A DNA stretch of 64,000 nt from Sphingomonas sp. (GTDB lineage Bacteria; Pseudomonadota; Alphaproteobacteria; Sphingomonadales; Sphingomonadaceae), in the NCBI GenBank assembly GCA_017849555.1, contig JAFIGU010000056.1, positions 1-64,000 on the forward strand, in the 5' to 3' direction. Every line of letters starts with the position of its first letter. Position 1 is the stretch's first letter. A model generated the notes under the pieces. It saw nothing but the letters and a program-made list of their open reading frames with translations, did not search any database and was not told the DNA's origin. The position numbers and the translations under genes are program-made. Of the stretch, positions 8,205-16,496 are shown one piece after another.

Positions 8205-8510
8205 AGCCTTCGGGCTGCTACGCGGCAGCCTGGGGTGTGGAAACCCCACGTTTAGCGGTTAGGCGCCGGCCGTGACGGCGCCGCGATCCTTGACCACATG
8301 GTCGGGGAGCCTGTGACGTATACAACAGGTTCTCTGAGCTAAAGGTCACAGGAACCGACTAAACGCGGTTTTCCAACTCCCCGACTACGGGTCCAGGAGC
8401 TGTTTGCGGGGGCGCACCGCAAACCAGCAGCTCTGCATGGTATCGGTCGGGCTTGCAGATTATGCGCGCAATTATGCCGATAGAGCGTAGCGATTTAGCT
8501 GCGCTTCGGT
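8205..8510 (+). ncRNA. Candidate structured RNA of the ICE, family not recognised
   Basis: This gene-free stretch holds an unusually dense set of nested complementarities. Hairpins: GGCTGC/GCAGCC (8213-8230), TGGGGT/ACCCCA (8231-8248), GGCGCCG/CGGCGCC (8262-8282). A closing stem TCGGGGAG (8302-8309) pairs with CTCCCCGA (8377-8384) and encloses CCTGTGAC/GTCACAGG (8310-8317, 8345-8352) and AACCG/CGGTT (8353-8370). The loop of that last hairpin, CTAAACG (8359-8365), is complementary to CGTTTAG (8249-8255), a possible pseudoknot. Then GAGCTG/CAGCTC with GTTTGCGG/CCGCAAAC (8397-8433), and AGCGTAGC/GCTGCGCT (8484-8505). The G-T pairs in these stems fold only as + strand RNA. I do not see group I/II intron, RNase P, tmRNA or 6S hallmarks. 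Confidence 0.6.
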
Positions 8511-8547
8511 CTATTTGGTTAACGCGGGCGAACGCGCGGGGGGCATT

Positions 8548-8820
8548 ATGAGCGGAAAGGGTTTCGACGATCGCGCGCCCGATTCGCCGCAGCTAACCTC
8601 CTATGATGAAGGCCATTTGACGGACTATCTTCGCTTGCTCGATGCCGACATTGAAGGGGCTGATTGGCGCGAGGCGGCCGGGGTCGTTTTTGGAATCGAC
8701 GTATCCGCCGACCCGGACCGCGCGAAGACAATGCACGATAGCCATTTGGCGCGTGCGAGGTGGATGACGGAAGTCGGTTACGCGCATTTGCTCGGCTGCG
8801 AGCGGCCCGTAAAGCGTTAA
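8548..8820 (+). CDS. Small conserved-looking ICE protein of unknown function
   Basis: The 90-residue protein is soluble and acidic, with the central segment DYLRLLDADIEGADWREAAG followed by HLARARWMTEVGYAHLL. I recall similar small proteins ahead of DUF2285 genes in alphaproteobacterial ICEs, where they are uncharacterised. ATG 8548 is preferred because of GGGGGG at 8538-8543; an upstream TTG at 8515 would begin inside the 3' flank of the structured RNA. It is the first gene after that RNA and may be controlled with it. Confidence 0.65.
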   Translation: MSGKGFDDRAPDSPQLTSYDEGHLTDYLRLLDADIEGADWREAAGVVFGIDVSADPDRAKTMHDSHLARARWMTEVGYAHLLGCERPVKR

Positions 8821-8966
8821 GATTTCGTCCGATTTGGAGATAGTTCATCGCTTGAGCCGCCGCGTCGGCAGCATGGCTGTGCGCGATCTTCGCGCTATCG
8901 CGGCGAAGTCTCGGCACGGATGTTCCACCCACCAAAATTCGCGCCAAGCGCGGTTGGGAGGATGCA

Positions 8967-9750
8967 ATGCCGACGCCATCGGGGCGTCGCCAGCGACGCG
9001 CCGGTGTGAAGTCCGACGCTCTCGGGCGCGCCGATCTTGCCGCCGAGTTCTTGAGAAGAAACCGCACCTACCGCGCCGAACATGCGCAGATGCGAGAGCG
9101 CATCGCGAGCGGCGCCGTCGCGAAGAACACCGCTGAGTCGGCGTTCGCGCGGCGCTGGGGGTTGTCCTTTCGCCACGGCGCCGGATGACCTGTCAGAGCC
9201 GGTCGTCTGGCGCCCGGAGCTTACCGCCGTCACGGTTATTCTGGACGCTGCGCCGGAGGGATTTGCGACCGCCGCCCCGGTCGATCCGCGTGCGCTGGGC
9301 GCGCTGCTCGCGGACCTGGCCGGGATCGAAGGCCGCCACGTCATCGTCGATGATGCGAGCGGAGAGCATCGGTTGTGGCTCCGCGATCCGACGCCCGGAC
9401 AACCGCTTGCCGCCGTCATCCCGCTCGACAAGGATTTCCTTACCCGCATCGCCAGCCTGCTGCGCTTTCATCGTCGCCTGCTCGGCCGGGCCGCGGGGCC
9501 GCTGCCGCGTGGATGGCCGCTCACCGCCTATCGGCTTGCGCGGCTCGACCTGATGCTCCGCGCGCTGGACCTGCGGCAGAACGGCGCGACCTACCGCGAG
9601 ATCGCGATGGCTCTGGGGCGCGACGACGCTGCCCGCCTGTCGGCCAGCGACTGGAAAATGTCGGCTTCGCGATCCTTTGTCGTCCGCCTGGTCCGAGACG
9701 GCCTTGCGATGATGAACGGCGACTACCGTAAGCTGCTTCGCATCCGCTGA
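8967..9750 (+). pseudogene. DUF6499/DUF2285 protein gene split by a +1 frame change
   Basis: Two abutting frames encode halves of one usual ICE protein. The first (8967-9188) has the DUF6499-like piece AAEFLRRNRTYRAEHAQM and runs to ARRWGLSF. The second continues from about 9169 to 9750 as ATAPDDLSEPVVWRPEL and ends with the DUF2285 domain (RLARLDLMLRALDLRQNG, RLVRDGLAMMNGDYRKLL). In the second frame no good start codon with a ribosome site exists near the junction, so independent translation is unlikely. The join near TCCTTTCGCC requires a +1 shift. It is a one-base indel (mutation or sequencing error) or, less likely, programmed frameshifting. DUF2285 proteins are thought to act as ICE regulators or excision factors. 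Confidence 0.65.
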
Positions 9751-9878
9751 TTATGCCGAATCGAGCCGCCCTGCGAGGGGTGGTCACATCCTTGCAGCCG
9801 CATATCTACGTCCCCTACGGCGGGCAGTCCAATCTGCCATTTACGCCTCCTGCCGCCACCGTCCGCAGGAGCCGTCAC

Positions 9879-10145
9879 TTGTCCGATACGCCCGCCAATT
9901 TGCCGCCCCGCTTCCTGCGCACGCCGGAAGCCGCGCGCTTCCTCGGTCTTTCGGGCCGCACCCTGGAGAAGCACCGCTATTTCGGCACCGGCCCGGCCTA
10001 CCGCCGGATCGGCGGTCGGGTCGTCTATTCGGTCGATGACCTACGCGCCTGGGCCGACATGGGCATCAAGCATTCGACCTCCGATCCGGGGCAGGACGAC
10101 CTCATGCCGCGCGCCGATTCGGCCATCGCGCGGAGTCGGCGATGA
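9879..10145 (+). CDS. AlpA/HTH_17-type helix-turn-helix protein
   Basis: The 88-residue protein has the excisionase-like motif RFLRTPEAARFLGLSGRTLE followed by GPAYRRIGGRVVYSVDDLRAW, the winged HTH_17 signature. Such proteins act as recombination directionality factors or ICE regulators. Start TTG 9879 is chosen because AGGAG lies about 9 bases upstream and the protein then begins like known relatives (SDTPANLPPRFLRTP). An ATG at 9753 is possible but would add 42 residues without family resemblance. The last bases overlap the DUF2840 gene by ATGA. In related ICEs I would expect repA and parA after this gene; they are absent here. Confidence 0.82.
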   Translation: MSDTPANLPPRFLRTPEAARFLGLSGRTLEKHRYFGTGPAYRRIGGRVVYSVDDLRAWADMGIKHSTSDPGQDDLMPRADSAIARSRR

Positions 10146-10648
10146 CCGTCCCGCCGTCACCCATGCGTCACCGCCAGCCGTCCGACGACGACATGACGCG
10201 CGTCGAGCTGACGTGGATCGAGAAGCGGATCGAGCACTGGATCAGGTTCGGCCGCGTCGCCGTGGACGAGATCGTTGACCGCCGCCGCCGCATCGTCCGT
10301 TTCCGGCCCGGTGCGATATTCGCGTTCGTCCGCTGGGCGGCGAACGACTACGGCACGGTCAGCTCGCGCATCGACATCGTGCGCGCGGTCGGCGCGGGTG
10401 AGCCATTCACGACGCTGCCGTTCGTGCGGCCGGGCGGCGACATCCTGCTCAAGATCGAGGGCTGGCCGAAGGTCTCCCAAGTGCTTGCGGCAATCGACGC
10501 GGCGGAAGCGGCCGGCGTCGATCCCTGCGACGCCGCACCCGATCACTGGCGCCATGTCGCAAACCGCATCACCGCCGGTCAAGCGCCGCGTCCCTACACG
10601 ATGGAGCGCCATCGCGCCTGGCTCAAGCGCCGGGAGATCGAGGGATGA
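10142..10648 (+). CDS. DUF2840 family protein
   Basis: The 168-residue protein matches DUF2840, with VELTWIEKRIEHWIRFGR near the start and FVRWAANDYGTVSSRIDIVR in the middle. The C-terminal region carries RPYTMERHRAWLKRREI. The family is confined to ICE and plasmid transfer regions and has no known activity. It overlaps both neighbours by ATGA (10142-10145 and 10645-10648), so it is translationally coupled to the HTH protein before it and the TraF-like peptidase after it. Confidence 0.87.
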   Translation: MTVPPSPMRHRQPSDDDMTRVELTWIEKRIEHWIRFGRVAVDEIVDRRRRIVRFRPGAIFAFVRWAANDYGTVSSRIDIVRAVGAGEPFTTLPFVRPGGDILLKIEGWPKVSQVLAAIDAAEAAGVDPCDAAPDHWRHVANRITAGQAPRPYTMERHRAWLKRREIEG

Positions 10649-11214
10649 CGCGCCGCTTCTACGTCCGCGCGACGACGATCGCCGCCCCAGTGTTCGTCAT
10701 CTCCTTCGCCGCCATCGCCATCACCGACCCGCAACCGCGCGTCGTGTGGAACGCCAGCGCCAGCGCGCCGCTCGGGCTCTATCGTATCGAGCCGGACCGC
10801 GATCCACAGCCCGGATCGCTGGTCGCCGTTACGCCGCCAGCGGCGCTCGCGCGATGGATGACCGAGCGCGGCTATCTCGGCGAGAACGTGCCCCTATTGA
10901 AGCACGTCGTAGCCAAGGCCGGGCAGCGTGTCTGTCGGACAGGCGGCGTCGTGAGTGTCGATGCGCGGCCGGTCGCCGTTGCGCTGCCGCGCGATCGTCT
11001 CGGCCGTCCGCTGCCCGTCTGGCAGGGCTGCCGCTCGCTCGCAGCCGGTGAGCTGCTGCTGCTCAACCCGGATCATCCTGACAGCCTGGACGGCCGCTAC
11101 TTCGGCCCGCTCGACGCCTCCGCCGTGCTCGGCCGAGCGATCCCGATCCTCACCCGCGATGCCCCCGACGCGCCGCTGACGTGGCGCGGCTGGAGCCGTG
11201 AGTCCCGCACCTAA
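10645..11214 (+). CDS. traF: TraF-like S26 family signal peptidase for conjugation
   Basis: The 189-residue protein has one N-terminal transmembrane helix (about residues 9-27), then the S26C catalytic serine box NASASAPLGLYRI (Ser40) and the lysine region LLKHVVAKAGQ (Lys86 or Lys91). TraF of plasmid RP4 processes and cyclises the TrbC pilin; the same job is expected here for the TrbC at 18077-18409. The C-terminal half with LNPDHPDSLDGRYFGPL matches the family. It acts in the inner membrane with its active site facing the periplasm. Confidence 0.9.
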   Translation: MTRRFYVRATTIAAPVFVISFAAIAITDPQPRVVWNASASAPLGLYRIEPDRDPQPGSLVAVTPPAALARWMTERGYLGENVPLLKHVVAKAGQRVCRTGGVVSVDARPVAVALPRDRLGRPLPVWQGCRSLAAGELLLLNPDHPDSLDGRYFGPLDASAVLGRAIPILTRDAPDAPLTWRGWSRESRT

Positions 11215-11237
11215 CCGCCAACCGAAAGGACAATTCC

Positions 11238-11573
11238 ATGCAGATCGGCACCTTCACCCGCACGCCCAAAGGCTTCCAAGGCCGCATCGAGACGATCAAG
11301 CTCGACGCGGCGCTCCGCATCGTCCCAGCCGAGCCGCAGGACGGCGACAATGCACCCGACTGGCGCGTTCATCTCGGCAAGACCGAGAACGGACCCGAAG
11401 TCGGCGCCGGCTGGAACGAGACCGGCGAGCGCGCCGGGGATTACGTCTCGCTGCGCCTCGACGATCCCACCTTCACGCAGCCGATCCGCGCGGCGCTGTT
11501 CCGCATCGGCGACGACGACAGCGCCTGGGCGCTGCGCTGGAACCGGCCGCAGAAGCGCCGCGACGAGAACTGA
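11238..11573 (+). CDS. DUF736 family protein, second copy
   Basis: The 111-residue protein begins MQIGTFTRTPKGF and has AGWNETGERAGDYVSLRL and DDPTFTQPIRAALF, the DUF736 pattern. It is divergent from the copy at 4633-4932. CGAAAGGA is well placed upstream of ATG 11238. It lies inside the transfer operon between the TraF-like peptidase and the lytic transglycosylase, so it is co-expressed with the conjugation machinery. The function is unknown. Confidence 0.9.
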   Translation: MQIGTFTRTPKGFQGRIETIKLDAALRIVPAEPQDGDNAPDWRVHLGKTENGPEVGAGWNETGERAGDYVSLRLDDPTFTQPIRAALFRIGDDDSAWALRWNRPQKRRDEN

Positions 11574-11577
11574 GATC

Positions 11578-12498
11578 GTGCGCGTCTCGATCATCCCTTG
11601 GTTCGCGGGGAAGCCGTCTCATCCCTTCGCCCCACTCGGTCGCAGGCCGGCCGGCGCGCGCAGCGAAGATCAAGGGCGGCCATCGGCCGGCGCTCCGCGC
11701 GCACCCTTGAGCGTAGCGAGCACGCTGGCAGGCTGGCGGCGGAGTGGAGCCGGAGCGTTGTCTGCGTTCACCGTGTCGCTGCTCATATGCGGCGCGCCGA
11801 TTGGGACGGCGCTGGCGCAGGACGCGCCGGCCGTTCGAGCGGCTGTCCATCCCTATGCCGGTCATGTAGCCGATGCCGCGCGCCGGTTCGGCATCCCTGA
11901 GGCGTGGATTTGGGCGGTGATGCGCGTCGAGAGCAACGGCGATTCCCGCGCGCTTTCGACGGCCGGCGCGATGGGCCTGATGCAGATCATGCCTGCGACC
12001 TGGGCCAGTCTGCGCGCACGATATGGACTCGGCGCTGATCCCTATGATGTGCGCGACAATATCATGGCGGGCGCGGCCTATCTGCGCGAGATGCACGACC
12101 GCTATGGCGACGCGACGGCGATGCTCGCGGCCTACAACGCGGGGCCGGGCCGTTACGACGACTATCGTTCGCGCGGCCGTCCGCTGCCCGCCGAGACACG
12201 CGCTTACCTCGCGCGCCTGGCGTCGATTACCGGCGGCGGCGGCGAGGTTCAGCTTGCCGCCGCGCCGCTATCCGATCCTTTCGCCTGGCGCCGCGCCGCG
12301 CTGTTCGTGCGTGTGGCAAGTGCTTCCGATGCGATGTCCGGCGCGCAATCCGACAGCGGAATTGCGGCGACAGCGACGACGGCCGATCCGCCCTCCGTCG
12401 GCACGCCGGCCGACAGCGTGGCCGTCGTTCCGCCGCGTGACGCTGCTCCGGCCGACACGCTGTTCGTTCCCCGCGCCCGCGCGGGCCGACCGCAATGA
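11578..12498 (+). CDS. Lytic transglycosylase (SLT domain), VirB1/TrbN-like
   Basis: The 306-residue protein has a long basic N-terminus, a signal-peptide-like hydrophobic stretch ending in GTALAQDAPA, and an SLT domain. The catalytic glutamate is in VMRVESNGDSRALS (about residue 116), followed by GAMGLMQIMPATW and MLAAYNAGPGRYDDY. The C-terminal 80 residues are a low-complexity Ala/Pro/Thr tail. It would cut peptidoglycan locally to let the type IV secretion channel through. The start is uncertain: GTG 11578 follows the DUF736 stop closely, but TTG 11758 just before the signal peptide is also possible. Confidence 0.87.
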   Translation: MRVSIIPWFAGKPSHPFAPLGRRPAGARSEDQGRPSAGAPRAPLSVASTLAGWRRSGAGALSAFTVSLLICGAPIGTALAQDAPAVRAAVHPYAGHVADAARRFGIPEAWIWAVMRVESNGDSRALSTAGAMGLMQIMPATWASLRARYGLGADPYDVRDNIMAGAAYLREMHDRYGDATAMLAAYNAGPGRYDDYRSRGRPLPAETRAYLARLASITGGGGEVQLAAAPLSDPFAWRRAALFVRVASASDAMSGAQSDSGIAATATTADPPSVGTPADSVAVVPPRDAAPADTLFVPRARAGRPQ

Positions 12499-12736
12499 CC
12501 GGCGGGCCTTTCGGATCGTTGGTCCCCCTCGGTGCGAAGGGCGAAGGGGCAGGCAGGAGCTGGAGGGGACGAGGGCAAGATACAAGCCGCACCCCGTTTC
12601 GCCGAAAAGCCGAGGCTTTTCCGTGGCTTCACGCGGGGGCGTCGGTCGACGAGCGTGCCGCTCGGAAGGAAAAAGCTAGGTATTTCAACGCGCCGAACGG
12701 CACCACGGCCGGTTTCCGGCGGAAAACGGCCCGACC
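12499..12736. other. Gap before the relaxase gene, candidate oriT region
   Basis: No gene is supported in this 238-bp gap, the longest inside the transfer operon apart from that before the structured RNA. It contains a perfect 8-bp inverted repeat GAAAAGCC/GGCTTTTC (12604-12621) with a 2-base loop, and a second imperfect repeat GGTTTCC/GGAAA near 12711-12724. Relaxase genes often lie next to their nick site, so an origin of transfer here is plausible but no nic consensus was recognised. Confidence 0.3.
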
Positions 12737-14494
12737 ATGAGCGAGGAGCGCGAATTCCGAGTCCGGCTAGGCAAAGCCAGGCGCAGCAAGGCGCAAGGCC
12801 GCAACGCGCGCGGCCTAGTTGCCGAGGTGCTGCGCGTCGCCGCGATGAGCGGCGGGAGCCAGCGCGCAGGTTGGGGTGGATCGCGCCCCCGCGGGCAATC
12901 GAGCTTCGGGAAGGGACGCACGGCCTTTGCGCGGAGCCGCCTGTTCGGCTCCGGCCGGCGCGTGCTGGTGAAGGCGCTGCCGGTGCGCCACCGCATCGGC
13001 GGCCGGCGCATGGCGCCGCTGTCCGCGCACGTCGCCTATCTCAAGCGCGAAGGCGTGACCCGCGAAGGCTCGCCAACGCGCATGTTCGACGCCGAGTCCG
13101 ACCGCGCCGATGATCGCGCGTTCGCCGAGCGCTGCAAGGATGACCGGCATCATTTCCGCATCATCGTATCGCCCGAGGATGCGGGCGAGCTGACCGACCT
13201 GCGCGAATACACCCGCGATCTCGTCCGCCAGATGGAGAATGACCTGGGCACTCGGCTGGATTGGGTCGCGGTCGATCATTGGAATACCGACAATCCGCAC
13301 GTCCATCTGCTGGTGCGCGGCGTCAACGATCAGGGCGGCGATCTCGTCATTGCCCGCGACTATATCGGCCACGGCCTGCGCTCGCGCGCCGAGGAATTGG
13401 CGTTCGCCGAGCTTGGGCCGAAGCCCGAGCACGAGGTGCAGCGCTCGCTCGATCGGGACGTGAGCGCCGAGCGCTGGACCCGGCTGGACGTGGAGATCGG
13501 ACGAGCCGCCGACGAGCTGGGCGTGATCGACCTACGCCCGGAGCGGCCCGGCCCGGACGACCCGCGCCTGCGCCGGCTGATGGTCGGCCGGTTGCAGCAT
13601 CTCGAAACGATGGGCCTCGCCGCCGAGGGCGAGCCCGGCCAATGGGCAGTCGCCGAGGGGACACAGGCGAAGCTGCGCGAACTGGCCGCGCGGGGCGACA
13701 TCATCCGCACCATCGGCCAGGCGCTTAAGGATCAGGGGCAAGATCGGCCGTTAGAAAACTATGCCGTCGTAAACGGCGCGCCGGAGAAGCCGATCGCCGG
13801 CCGGCTCATCGACAAGGGTTTGCACGATGAGCTGACCGGCACCGCCTATGCCGTGATCGACGGCACGGACGGCCGCACACATCATGTCCGCTTGCCCGGC
13901 ATCGAGGCGCTGGAGCACAGCCCCAAGCTCGGCGGCATCGTCGAGCTGCGCGCGATCGGCAAGCCGGGCGAGGAGCGGCCGACGCTCATCCTGGCAACGC
14001 GGTCGGACCTCGATCTCGCCGCGCAGATCAAGGCGCCCGGCGCGACCTGGCTGGATCATCGCTTGATCGAGCGGGGCGCCGGGGTCGCGGACGGCGGGTT
14101 CGGCGCCGAGGTGCGCCGGGCGATGGACGCCCGCACCGATCATCTTGTCCGAGAGGGACTGGCCCGGCGCTATGGCGAGCGGACGGTGTTCGAGCGCGGC
14201 GTGATCGATACGCTGCGGCGGCGCGAGCTGGCCGCAGTTGGCGCAAAGATCACCGGCGAAACGGGGCTGGCCTACCGGCCGACGCAGGCCGGCGAGAAGA
14301 TTGCGGGGGTAGTGCGCCAACGGCTCGCGCTCTCGTCCGGCCGCTTCGCCATGATCGACGACGGCCTGGGCTTCCGTCTCGTGCCGTGGGCCAGACCCCT
14401 CGAACAGCAGCTTGGCCGTCAAGTGTCCGGCGTCATCCGCGACGGCGGCGGGCTCGACCTGATGATGGGCCGCAAGCGCGGCCTCGGCCTCTAG
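12737..14494 (+). CDS. Conjugative relaxase, VirD2-like with DUF3363
   Basis: The 585-residue protein begins with a basic, low-complexity N-terminus of the type seen in this family (SEEREFRVRLGKARRSKAQG). The relaxase core follows: HHFRIIVSPEDAGEL (about 137) and HWNTDNPHVHLLVRG (about 180-194), whose histidines form the HUH metal site. The nicking tyrosine may be in VAYLKREG near residue 100. The rest is the DUF3363 region with GRLIDKGLHDELTGTAYAV and a C-terminal GVIRDGGGLDLMMGRKRG. It should nick oriT and lead the DNA strand into the type IV channel. It precedes the TraG coupling protein in the same operon. Confidence 0.9.
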   Translation: MSEEREFRVRLGKARRSKAQGRNARGLVAEVLRVAAMSGGSQRAGWGGSRPRGQSSFGKGRTAFARSRLFGSGRRVLVKALPVRHRIGGRRMAPLSAHVAYLKREGVTREGSPTRMFDAESDRADDRAFAERCKDDRHHFRIIVSPEDAGELTDLREYTRDLVRQMENDLGTRLDWVAVDHWNTDNPHVHLLVRGVNDQGGDLVIARDYIGHGLRSRAEELAFAELGPKPEHEVQRSLDRDVSAERWTRLDVEIGRAADELGVIDLRPERPGPDDPRLRRLMVGRLQHLETMGLAAEGEPGQWAVAEGTQAKLRELAARGDIIRTIGQALKDQGQDRPLENYAVVNGAPEKPIAGRLIDKGLHDELTGTAYAVIDGTDGRTHHVRLPGIEALEHSPKLGGIVELRAIGKPGEERPTLILATRSDLDLAAQIKAPGATWLDHRLIERGAGVADGGFGAEVRRAMDARTDHLVREGLARRYGERTVFERGVIDTLRRRELAAVGAKITGETGLAYRPTQAGEKIAGVVRQRLALSSGRFAMIDDGLGFRLVPWARPLEQQLGRQVSGVIRDGGGLDLMMGRKRGLGL

Positions 14495-14513
14495 CCAGCG
14501 CAAGGAGACATCT

Positions 14514-16487
14514 ATGTCCGCGACGAAAATTCTGTGGGGACAGATCATCACTGTGTTCCTGATCGTGCTTGCCGGGGTGTGGGGCGCGACCCAATGGACG
14601 GCTGCGGCATTGGCCTATCAGCCCGAGCTTGGCCGCCCTTGGTTCATGGTCGGCGATTGGCGAGTCTATCCACCACCCGCCTTCTTCTGGTGGTGGTTCA
14701 GCTTCGACGCTTACGCGCCAAAGATCTTCCTGATGGGCGCCTACATCGCCGCATCAGGCGGGTTCGTGTCGATCGCCGTCGCCATCGGTATGTCGGTGTG
14801 GCGCGCACGCGAGCTGAAGAACGCCGAGACCTATGGATCGGCGCGCTGGGCGAGCGAGCGGGAAGTTCATGCCGCCGGCCTGCTCGGCAAGGAAGGTGTG
14901 GTGCTCGGCAAGCTCGGCCGCGACTATCTCCGCCACGACGGTCCGGAGCATGTGCTATGCTTCGCGCCGACTCGTTCGGGCAAGGGCGTCGGGCTGGTAA
15001 TCCCGTCGCTGCTGACGTGGCCGGGCTCGGCGATCGTCCACGACATCAAGGGCGAGAACTGGCAGCTCACCGCCGGCTTTCGCTCGCTGCACGGTCGCGT
15101 GCTGCTGTTCGATCCGACCAACGCGGCGTCCGCCGCCTACAATCCGTTGCTGGAAGTGCGGCGCGGCCAGTGGGAGGTGCGCGATGTGCAGAACGTCGCC
15201 GACGTTCTGGTCGATCCCGAAGGCTCGCTGGAGCGTCGGAACCACTGGGAGAAAACCTCACACTCGCTGCTGGTCGGTGCGATCCTGCATGTCCTCTACG
15301 CCGAGCCAGACAATACGCTCGCCGGGGTGGCGGCCTTCCTCTCCGATCCGTCGCGCACAATCGAGCAGACCTTGGCCGCGATGATGGCGACCCCGCACTT
15401 GGGCGAAGCCGGCGTGCATCCAGTCGTCGCCAGCGCCGCACGCGAGCTGCTGAACAAGTCGGACAACGAGCGATCGGGCGTTCTCAGCACTGCCATGTCG
15501 TTCCTCGGCCTTTACCGCGATCCCGTCGTCGCGCAGGTCACGCGGGCGTGTCAGTGGCGCATATCGGATCTGGTTGAGGGCGAACGGCCGGCGACGCTGT
15601 ATCTGGTCGTGCCGCCCAGCGACATCTCACGCACCAAGCCGCTCATCCGCCTCATCCTCAACCAGATCGGGCGCCGGCTGACCGAGGAGCTGACGCCGAA
15701 GGGCAACCGTCATCGCGTGCTCTTGATGCTCGACGAGTTTCCCGCGCTCGGCCGGCTCGACTTCTTCGAGTCCGCGCTAGCGTTCATGGCCGGCTACCGG
15801 CTCAAGGCGTTCCTGATCGCGCAGTCGCTCAATCAGATCGAGAAGGCATACGGACCGAACAACGCGATCCTCGATAACTGCCATGTCCGGGTGAGCTTCG
15901 CCACCAACGACGAGCGAACAGCCAAGCGCGTCTCGGATGCACTCGGCACCGCGACCGAGATGCGGGCGATGAAGAACTATGCCGGGCACCGGCTGTCGCC
16001 GTGGCTCGGTCATCTGATGGTGTCGCGATCGGAGACCGCCCGCCAGCTCCTCACCCCCGGCGAGGTTATGCAGCTCCCGCCGGACGACGAGATCGTGATG
16101 GTGGCGGGCGTCCATCCGATCCGAGCGAAGAAGGCGCGCTACTTTCAGGACCGTCGCCTGTCCGAGCGGATCACGGATGCGCCCACGCTGATCGCGGGCG
16201 CGGCGCGCCCCGATGACTGGACCGGCCGCGCCGCCGCCGCCGATCCGGCCGACGTGGCGCGGATCGTGCGTGCGCAGGAAGATGCCGCTAATGGCGGCCT
16301 GCGCCGCGAACCAGAGCTGCCCGAGCATATCGCCATCGCACCCGAGACATCGCCGCCACCGGCGCAGGAGTTTGCGATCGTTGATGACGAGCAGGACGAC
16401 GCGGCCCGGCAGGCGGCCGTCCGCCGCCGGATGCAGGGCCTCGCGCGTCAGGCGTCGCTCGACCCCGGCGACGGCATCGAGCTGTAG
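14514..16487 (+). CDS. traG: Type IV coupling protein TraG/VirD4
   Basis: The 657-residue protein has two or three N-terminal transmembrane segments (within residues 8-100), then an ATPase domain with Walker A in APTRSGKGVGLVIPSLL (about 149-160) and Walker B in VLLMLDEFPALGRLDF (about 403-415). These features and the FFESALAFMAGYRLKAF stretch are standard for VirD4/TraG. It links the relaxosome to the TrbE/TrbB secretion channel and uses ATP to drive DNA transfer. A good GGAG ribosome site precedes ATG 14514. The C-terminal 100 residues are an acidic, less conserved tail. Confidence 0.94.
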   Translation: MSATKILWGQIITVFLIVLAGVWGATQWTAAALAYQPELGRPWFMVGDWRVYPPPAFFWWWFSFDAYAPKIFLMGAYIAASGGFVSIAVAIGMSVWRARELKNAETYGSARWASEREVHAAGLLGKEGVVLGKLGRDYLRHDGPEHVLCFAPTRSGKGVGLVIPSLLTWPGSAIVHDIKGENWQLTAGFRSLHGRVLLFDPTNAASAAYNPLLEVRRGQWEVRDVQNVADVLVDPEGSLERRNHWEKTSHSLLVGAILHVLYAEPDNTLAGVAAFLSDPSRTIEQTLAAMMATPHLGEAGVHPVVASAARELLNKSDNERSGVLSTAMSFLGLYRDPVVAQVTRACQWRISDLVEGERPATLYLVVPPSDISRTKPLIRLILNQIGRRLTEELTPKGNRHRVLLMLDEFPALGRLDFFESALAFMAGYRLKAFLIAQSLNQIEKAYGPNNAILDNCHVRVSFATNDERTAKRVSDALGTATEMRAMKNYAGHRLSPWLGHLMVSRSETARQLLTPGEVMQLPPDDEIVMVAGVHPIRAKKARYFQDRRLSERITDAPTLIAGAARPDDWTGRAAAADPADVARIVRAQEDAANGGLRREPELPEHIAIAPETSPPPAQEFAIVDDEQDDAARQAAVRRRMQGLARQASLDPGDGIEL

Positions 16488-16496
16488 GAGGTCGCA

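Noticed and set aside
8205..8510. Group II or group I intron, tmRNA, RNase P or 6S RNA as an explanation for the folded region
   Set aside because: No intron-encoded protein, no domain V-like or P-loop core element, no tmRNA tag reading frame and no RNase P signature were recognised. A known family not remembered here cannot be excluded.
9753..9878. Use of ATG 9753 as the start of the HTH protein
   Set aside because: The added 42 residues look like translated non-coding DNA, and AGGAG lies at the right distance before TTG 9879.
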